Shown: piece by piece, positions 58,941 to 64,000 of the stretch
Numbering within the stretch: the first letter of the stretch is position 1
How the letters are laid out: every line of letters begins with the position of its first letter
Assembly: GCA_964471595.1 (NCBI GenBank)
Contig: CAYYGN010000012.1
Coordinates: forward strand, 21,565 to 85,564
DNA from: JAGNXB01 sp964471595
GTDB taxonomy: Bacteria; Bacteroidota; Bacteroidia; Chitinophagales; Saprospiraceae
Reading direction: 5' to 3'
Length of the DNA stretch: 64,000 bases
The notes under the pieces: generated by a model
Databases searched by the model: none
What the model saw: the letters and a program-made list of their open reading frames with translations, nothing else
Told to the model about the DNA's origin: nothing
Translations under genes and position numbers: made by a program

Positions 58941-61900
58941 TTACTCCATAAGGATCATACTTTTTGTTGCGCTGTGTGTATCCGTATGAAGTTGATAATA
59001 ATAAATTCCGCTGCCTGGTAATTCGGATCGCAATAAAGTGAGCGAATGATAACCTTGGGAATAAAAACCATTTATTGTCTTCAAACAAATTCCGGTAGCA
59101 TCAAACAGCTTAAATGTAATCTGACTGGCTTCGGGCAGAGAAAAACGAATGTCCGTATGTGCATGATAGGGATTAGGCACGTTTTGGAAAAGGGAGAATT
59201 TATTGCCAACCAGCCCTTCCTCTATAAATTGGAATTGCACATCCAAAAAAGCATCGTTTTGGGCATACGCTTCTGCGCGCAATTGTTGGTTATTCAGCTT
59301 CAGATATTGATGCACATTTCCCGCTTTTAATGTCCGGAATCGAATGCGATAAAGCACTTGATCATCCTCCAGGGATTGGGTCGTGGCATTATGCCAGCTC
59401 GTGGTAATTTGGCCAAAACCCACGTTGTTCAGACCGAAATTTTCTTCACTGAGCAAGGGCCAAACGGGTTCGAGAGCTACAAAGGAGAGTATTTCCGGAT
59501 CAAAATCGAGGGAATATTGGTACCCATAGATCTGATTAAAATCAAATGCATGAATCAATATTTCCAGATCAGTTTCAGCAGCAAAGGATTCATTATTCAA
59601 TAAGAAATAAAGTTTACCTGATGTATTCCGAGTATCCACATTCAAAAGTGAATTTGGAGAAGCATCGCCATTGACATCCCCAATTTTTATACCCCTAAAT
59701 TTAAATACATTCACTGGCAAGTCGAGGGTTGAACGATGTATGCTCTCTGGGAAAAAACAAGGCTTCAGGGGGTTGGGGAAGGCATAATTATAATCTACAA
59801 AACGCCAACTGGTATTGTTCAAAAATTCAGAGCCTGGTATTAAAATCATTTTTCTTAAAGCAAACATGTCCGAGATAGAAATGTGGCATGATTTGTTGAC
59901 ATCGGCAGCAATTAAATAATAAGGATTGGAAATTTGTTTAATACCAAGTAAGTGCTGTTGAATAAGTAGTAGGTCAAATGTTGAAACACCGTTTAGAGGG
60001 TTTATATTTTTAGATGGGGTTACCGTATAATCGCCATCTAATGGAGCAAGTCCTAAATAAGCCTTGCCTTCTGCATCGGTTATTAATCCGGAAATAGGGA
60101 GACTTCCTGTCATTTCGACATCCGCTAATTCAACGCCATATTCATCTGTATTCACAATATGCACTAATAAGTTGGAGGATGAAGGTGAGTTTTTGCATTC
60201 GTTAAAATCATCCTGGATAATTATAGTCGAAACACAAAAATCCCAATTTCCGGAGGCATCTCCAACCCAAACGGCCACTTCAACAATGGGATCGGGAGCT
60301 AATGGGGGCAAATCCAGACAAGAAAAATTAAGCGTACTGGTGGCGCTGGGAGAAGGAATATGTTGTCCGGGAATGAGTCCTGAAACGCGTTGTAAACGCA
60401 GATCAAGATCGTCATACGCTGAGCAATTATCCAAGCTCAAGCCTGTTTCAAGTTGCTGAGCTGTTACGGTGACAATACCTGACGAAGCAGGAGGGAAATT
60501 AACAGTAGTAGTTGGATGGCAAACAGGTGCAGGAGGGGCACAATCACGAATGGTAAAGGATTTGCTACATGTGTTTACAACACCAAATTGATTTGTTGCT
60601 GTGATGACAATTTGATGAACACCAATGGGATAAGTTCCCCCTGCCTGATCTCCTGTGCCTTGCGCATCAATAGTGCCATCCTGATCGAAATCTATTTCCC
60701 AGATAAACGTCCAGGTCACAGAATCAATACAAGGATCTAGAGGCTCGCCGGAAAGTGCAATCAATTCGGTAAGACAATTGGGATCATAGCTGCAGTATTC
60801 CTCAGGTCCACAATCTGCCCATTGAGGCTCCGCATGTTGTGTGAGTGTAATATGCTGGGTATAATAAAAATAACCATCTCCATCATCTGCAAAAAGATGA
60901 CTGTCATCACAATCGGAGAAATCCCAATCCAGACAAGGAGCAAGATTAAATAATTCCTCACAAGTCAAGGCAACACCCAGATCACTATTGGCATAATTAA
61001 ATAAATGTGGTCCATTCCCCGGATTGGTAAATGTGACAGGTTGACCGGTAATGGCATTATTTTCGAATCTAATAGCTGTCGAATCAATCCATCGCACATT
61101 GTATATTTGTTCGATTTCCAGACCAGAAATTGGGATGCCAGCGCTGGAATAATGAAGTATAAACCTGTCACCTAACACAAAATTTAATGCATTGAGAAGT
61201 GTAAATAAATTAGGTGAAAAGGAGATGGTGTTGTTGGCTATATCAATTTGTGTAGCTACAATATCCGGGGCACCGTCGGGACTAAATCTACAATTATCTT
61301 TGATAATCCAGGTGCGTAATATTTTATCATATTCCCCAGAATGGATGATTATAGAATCAGAATAGGTTACGGATACTTTCTCACAATCACCATTATGACG
61401 CACATCTCCGGTAACAGATAAATCATGATTGTCGGTACATGCTATACTGACATCGCTTGGAAACAGGACAATAAATTCTGTAAGGTCTTTTATTAAAATC
61501 TTTTGGATACACGAGGAAGAATTTCCGGAATTGTCCGTAACAGTCCATTGGCGATTAATTTGTGTATTTGAAGGGCAACTTCCTGGTTGTTGCAGATCCT
61601 GGTTTATGACAGTCAGTCCGCAACCTTCCATGTTATCTGATACGTCTGGCTTTAATCCTGTATTGAGTATATAAGCGATATGAAGACAAACCTCATTGAT
61701 AAGACCACCTGCCAAAGGGGCCGTATCTTCCACCACCACCAGCCATGAACGGGATGTGCAGAACATGTGGGCAGATCCTGCCGGTACATTGGTAATATCA
61801 TTATCTGTTATTGTCAGGAACTCAATCGTATTGTTGTTAATAACCTGGAACAAGTAAGCCGAGCCTATTGAGATACCGCCTAATGATGTACCTGTTGAGG

Positions 61901-63611
61901 AAGCATACTCCAGAAGAATCCGGTCGCCCGGAATCAAGCCAGCGTCTTGGATGAACAATTGTACTTGTAAGTTGCTGATGCGGTTGGTCGCGGAATTAAT
62001 GTCGTTCATACCTGCCGTGAAGCAGAGGTTTTGGGTTGTGCAAGTATTTATAGTCACACCATTGAATATCTGCAGTTCGTCGCCTTTCGGCTTCATGTGG
62101 CCCTGGTTGTAGGCACCAATGCCTGGTTTAGCTGAAGTACAGGTGAAATTGGCAGGTGCAATCAGGCCTGTTTGATTAAACCAATTGATGTCATACGCCT
62201 GGTCGTTTAGCGTAACGTCCATTCCCATTGGAAACAGTACAGGTTGACCGTTACAGCTATTGGAAGGAATGAGCATAGCCTTTCGGTTCAAGGGGCTATA
62301 TAGAGTAATTACCAGTTGATTCACTAATTCATGGTCGATGTTCAATTGCAGGTCAACGTCAACAATAATGGCGCCTACAGGGATGTCTAAGACGTCAATT
62401 TTCATAGGATAGGTCTTCGCAATTGAATTAGAAATATAGATATTTGGTTGGATGCAGGTTATAGTTGTGTCTATGCCTGTCGTCATATACGGCAAACCAC
62501 ACTGCACGGTGATATCATTAGGACAGTTAATTACAGGCTTGTCAATATTGAGGACAGTGACTGGAATGATACAATAGGCGTCATTGCCATATGCATCCCG
62601 GCAGCGTAATTCAACGAATAATGGAATCGAGTGATCAAGGTCGCAGCAATAAAATTTTATTTGGGAATTAAAATTAAAATCTCCGGTACGGTTACAGGGA
62701 TGTTCCACAAAATCACCATTTTCTAATGTGCCACGACGAGCAGAAAACGTGATATTGGAACAATCATCCTGAGAGCCATTGTCGAAACTGCTTGCATTCA
62801 CAAACGTGATGCTATCTGCTAAAGAGATTACAGATAAGGTATCGCAAATCACAACCGGTGGTGTTTTGTCGTGTACAGATACTTGAACCGTGCACTCACT
62901 TTTGTTGCCACAGTTGTCTATCAGGGTTTGCACAATCGAGTAAGTATGTGGTATAGGAAGCACAGGTAATTTAAGCACAAAGTAACCCTGCGCATTTTTA
63001 GTATTATCAATGACGATAGAACCGTCTGGTTGGGTCGTCCATACAAAGTAGGTTATGCTGTTTGATGTAGAACAATCGTCCGTCACCTGAATCGATGGTA
63101 TCATCACATAAGCCGTGCAGTCCTGAAAGCCATTGTTCATCGTCGGACCTACAATTACTTCGTCGGGCTCGGGGCAAATGATGATTGGGGGCGTCTTGTC
63201 AAGCACTTTGATGATCTGGATATGGCTGTGGATTTCACTGGCACAGGGATCCGTAATTTCCCAATAGCGAAGGATTTCATAGCTGCCTGCGCATAGTTGT
63301 GTAACGGAATCCGAAAAGGTCCATTGTAAGCTGTCGCAGGTTCCTTGGGGGAATCCAGCATTTCCAAAGGTGCTATCGATATATTCAGGTGTGGGGTACG
63401 GGCTTTCGCAGTCGATACTTGACTGGTCGGTATCATCAAAATTTGGCGGAAAGTCAATGGAATTGGATTCCTTGGAGGGAATGACATTGTTAGAGCAGCC
63501 AATTTCGAAGTCTAGAAAAACCAGATTTTTAGGAAATGAATTCTTGCCTTGAGCCTGAATTGCCCAACAAAGGAGACTTAAAATACAAAGCAGGAATGTA
63601 GAAGTTCTCAT
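58941..63611 (-). CDS. Very large secreted multi-domain protein: HYR-like, P-domain, dockerin-like and T9SS sorting modules
   Basis: 1556 residues from ATG 63611 (MRTSTFLLCILSLLCWAIQA). A TTG lies at 63617. The N-terminal part has at least three HYR-like modules beginning DKTPPIIICPEPDEV, DKTPPVVICDTLS and IDKPVINCPNDITVQCG. A proprotein-convertase-type P domain is at about 395-530 (DHELVNQLVITLYSPLNRKA). Later come another Cys-rich section, a dockerin-like DVNKSCHISISDMFALRKM and IGDVNGDAS pair, and a T9SS sorting domain at about residues 1480-1556 (LFQNVPNPYHAHTDIRFSLP). AT-rich codon use differs sharply from all genes to the left. Function unknown; surface adhesion or a secreted scaffold is plausible. 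Confidence 0.88.
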   Translation of the reverse strand: MRTSTFLLCILSLLCWAIQAQGKNSFPKNLVFLDFEIGCSNNVIPSKESNSIDFPPNFDDTDQSSIDCESPYPTPEYIDSTFGNAGFPQGTCDSLQWTFSDSVTQLCAGSYEILRYWEITDPCASEIHSHIQIIKVLDKTPPIIICPEPDEVIVGPTMNNGFQDCTAYVMIPSIQVTDDCSTSNSITYFVWTTQPDGSIVIDNTKNAQGYFVLKLPVLPIPHTYSIVQTLIDNCGNKSECTVQVSVHDKTPPVVICDTLSVISLADSITFVNASSFDNGSQDDCSNITFSARRGTLENGDFVEHPCNRTGDFNFNSQIKFYCCDLDHSIPLFVELRCRDAYGNDAYCIIPVTVLNIDKPVINCPNDITVQCGLPYMTTGIDTTITCIQPNIYISNSIAKTYPMKIDVLDIPVGAIIVDVDLQLNIDHELVNQLVITLYSPLNRKAMLIPSNSCNGQPVLFPMGMDVTLNDQAYDINWFNQTGLIAPANFTCTSAKPGIGAYNQGHMKPKGDELQIFNGVTINTCTTQNLCFTAGMNDINSATNRISNLQVQLFIQDAGLIPGDRILLEYASSTGTSLGGISIGSAYLFQVINNNTIEFLTITDNDITNVPAGSAHMFCTSRSWLVVVEDTAPLAGGLINEVCLHIAYILNTGLKPDVSDNMEGCGLTVINQDLQQPGSCPSNTQINRQWTVTDNSGNSSSCIQKILIKDLTEFIVLFPSDVSIACTDNHDLSVTGDVRHNGDCEKVSVTYSDSIIIHSGEYDKILRTWIIKDNCRFSPDGAPDIVATQIDIANNTISFSPNLFTLLNALNFVLGDRFILHYSSAGIPISGLEIEQIYNVRWIDSTAIRFENNAITGQPVTFTNPGNGPHLFNYANSDLGVALTCEELFNLAPCLDWDFSDCDDSHLFADDGDGYFYYTQHITLTQHAEPQWADCGPEEYCSYDPNCLTELIALSGEPLDPCIDSVTWTFIWEIDFDQDGTIDAQGTGDQAGGTYPIGVHQIVITATNQFGVVNTCSKSFTIRDCAPPAPVCHPTTTVNFPPASSGIVTVTAQQLETGLSLDNCSAYDDLDLRLQRVSGLIPGQHIPSPSATSTLNFSCLDLPPLAPDPIVEVAVWVGDASGNWDFCVSTIIIQDDFNECKNSPSSSNLLVHIVNTDEYGVELADVEMTGSLPISGLITDAEGKAYLGLAPLDGDYTVTPSKNINPLNGVSTFDLLLIQQHLLGIKQISNPYYLIAADVNKSCHISISDMFALRKMILIPGSEFLNNTSWRFVDYNYAFPNPLKPCFFPESIHRSTLDLPVNVFKFRGIKIGDVNGDASPNSLLNVDTRNTSGKLYFLLNNESFAAETDLEILIHAFDFNQIYGYQYSLDFDPEILSFVALEPVWPLLSEENFGLNNVGFGQITTSWHNATTQSLEDDQVLYRIRFRTLKAGNVHQYLKLNNQQLRAEAYAQNDAFLDVQFQFIEEGLVGNKFSLFQNVPNPYHAHTDIRFSLPEASQITFKLFDATGICLKTINGFYSQGYHSLTLLRSELPGSGIYYYQLHTDTHSATKSMILME

Positions 63612-63787
63612 ATTCAAGGATTATAATATTCAACAACATCAATTCAGAGATTCGAGCAATTACAACATGCCATGATGTATCATGTAAGGGGTAAGTACCA
63701 TTCAATGATGATCCAAAATTAACCCACTTCAACCTATAATGCAAACAATATCAGCTTTTTAAAGCATTTATTTTCAATGAATATATT
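63612..63787. other. AT-rich leader of the large secreted-protein gene
   Basis: No coding frame with family-like features. It would contain the promoter of the minus-strand gene at 63611, but I see no exact TAnnTTTG; TAATCCTTG just before the ATG is a weak candidate. Confidence 0.4.
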
Positions 63788-63968
63788 TTACAGCTGTCCA
63801 AAACGTTTTAGCTGGTCAATTATAGGCACTGATAACCAATTGGTTATACCTTGAATGGGTCCAAATTTCAAAAGCACCCTCCCCACTTCGAACAGGGATA
63901 GTGCTTCTGGTGGCGGTTTATCTGAGACTGTTTCATAAAGTGTGTCAGGGTTTGTTTGCTTTAACCAT
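63788..63968 (-). pseudogene. Frameshifted fragment of an unknown gene
   Basis: Translated by hand on the minus strand. A 59-codon frame ends at TAA 63788-63790 and reads DTLYETVSDKPPPEALSLFE, then VGRVLLKFGPIQGITNWLSV and PIIDQLKRFGQL. It has no start codon. In the other frame an ATG at 63968 gives MVKANKP and then a stop. Removing one C from the CCC run at this place would join the two into MVKANKPDTLYETV and so on. The composition is clearly protein-like, but I do not recognise the family. A sequencing error in the C run would restore an intact short gene. Confidence 0.45.
63832..63847. repeat. 16-bp perfect palindrome
   Basis: ataaccaattggttat is its own reverse complement. It lies inside the frameshifted fragment and may be chance or a protein-binding site. 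Confidence 0.5.
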
Positions 63969-64000
63969 CAAATCATTGACTCATGGTAAGCGTACCTTTT

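Noticed and set aside
1..64000. tRNA, rRNA, tmRNA, RNase P RNA and CRISPR arrays
   Set aside because: I looked for T-loop-like GGTTCGA(A/T) patterns and RNase P/tmRNA core motifs and saw none that form a credible gene.

Overview
The window looks like the chromosome of a member of the Bacteroidota, most likely the Saprospiria/Chitinophagia side. The evidence is: secreted proteins with type IX secretion (T9SS) C-terminal sorting domains (7796-9424, 20352-21305, 58941-63611); a SprB-repeat protein with a gliding-motility-type C-terminus (12099-15134); Omp28-, DUF6029- and DUF5723-like envelope proteins; a fused IcmF-type acyl-CoA mutase; a standalone PurS; a lack of clear Shine-Dalgarno sequences; and promoter-like -7 elements of the Bacteroidota type (TAnnTTTG). 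Most of the window is GC-rich and tightly packed. I found no rRNA, tRNA or CRISPR array.

Layout. 0-16.6 kb: a partial SAM methyltransferase, a small periplasmic protein, the 2-oxoglutarate dehydrogenase E2 subunit, a giant cyclase/ATPase/TPR protein built like soluble adenylyl cyclase that overlaps an SdiA-regulated-like protein, a T9SS cargo protein, a purS-rsmI-kinase-APH operon, the SprB-repeat protein and an XRE/IrrE-like regulator. 16.7-24.1 kb: beta-carbonic anhydrase on the minus strand, then a plus-strand run rnhB - DinB - NRDE/TANGO2 - ATP-grasp - MbnP - two di-heme cytochrome c peroxidases - LysE-like exporter. Its genes mostly overlap or nearly touch. 24.1-34 kb: mfd, a membrane-anchored patatin phospholipase with a CNNM/CBS protein, and an envelope pair (DUF6029 barrel plus Omp28 lipoprotein). 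33.7-39.1 kb: an orphan protein, a Nudix hydrolase, icmF and lptC.

39.1-48.6 kb: a long minus-strand run that reads HU, TPR protein, a 30-residue Lys/Arg-rich microprotein, RNase G, a polysaccharide flippase, an MBL/beta-CASP RNase-like protein, a lipoprotein and a DUF5723 protein. 48.7-52.5 kb: yicC, gmk, corA, apaG and a GH25 lysozyme lipoprotein. 52.5-55.4 kb: an ECF sigma factor, a membrane anti-sigma-like protein and a Spy/CpxP-like protein, then a GAF-SpoIIE phosphatase. 55.5-58.4 kb: a compact pabB-pabA-pabC folate cluster.

From about 58.4 kb the DNA changes. There is a transposase remnant, AT-rich short tandem repeats, a very large AT-rich T9SS protein with HYR-like, P-domain, dockerin-like and sorting modules, and at the right edge a frameshifted gene fragment. 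This part looks acquired. The most interesting points are the MbnP/MbnH-type copper operon with two oxidase-like paralogues, the sAC-like 1235-residue signalling protein, the 30-residue basic protein beside RNase G, and the repeated placement of -7 promoter elements only 4-7 nt upstream of start codons, which suggests leaderless mRNAs.
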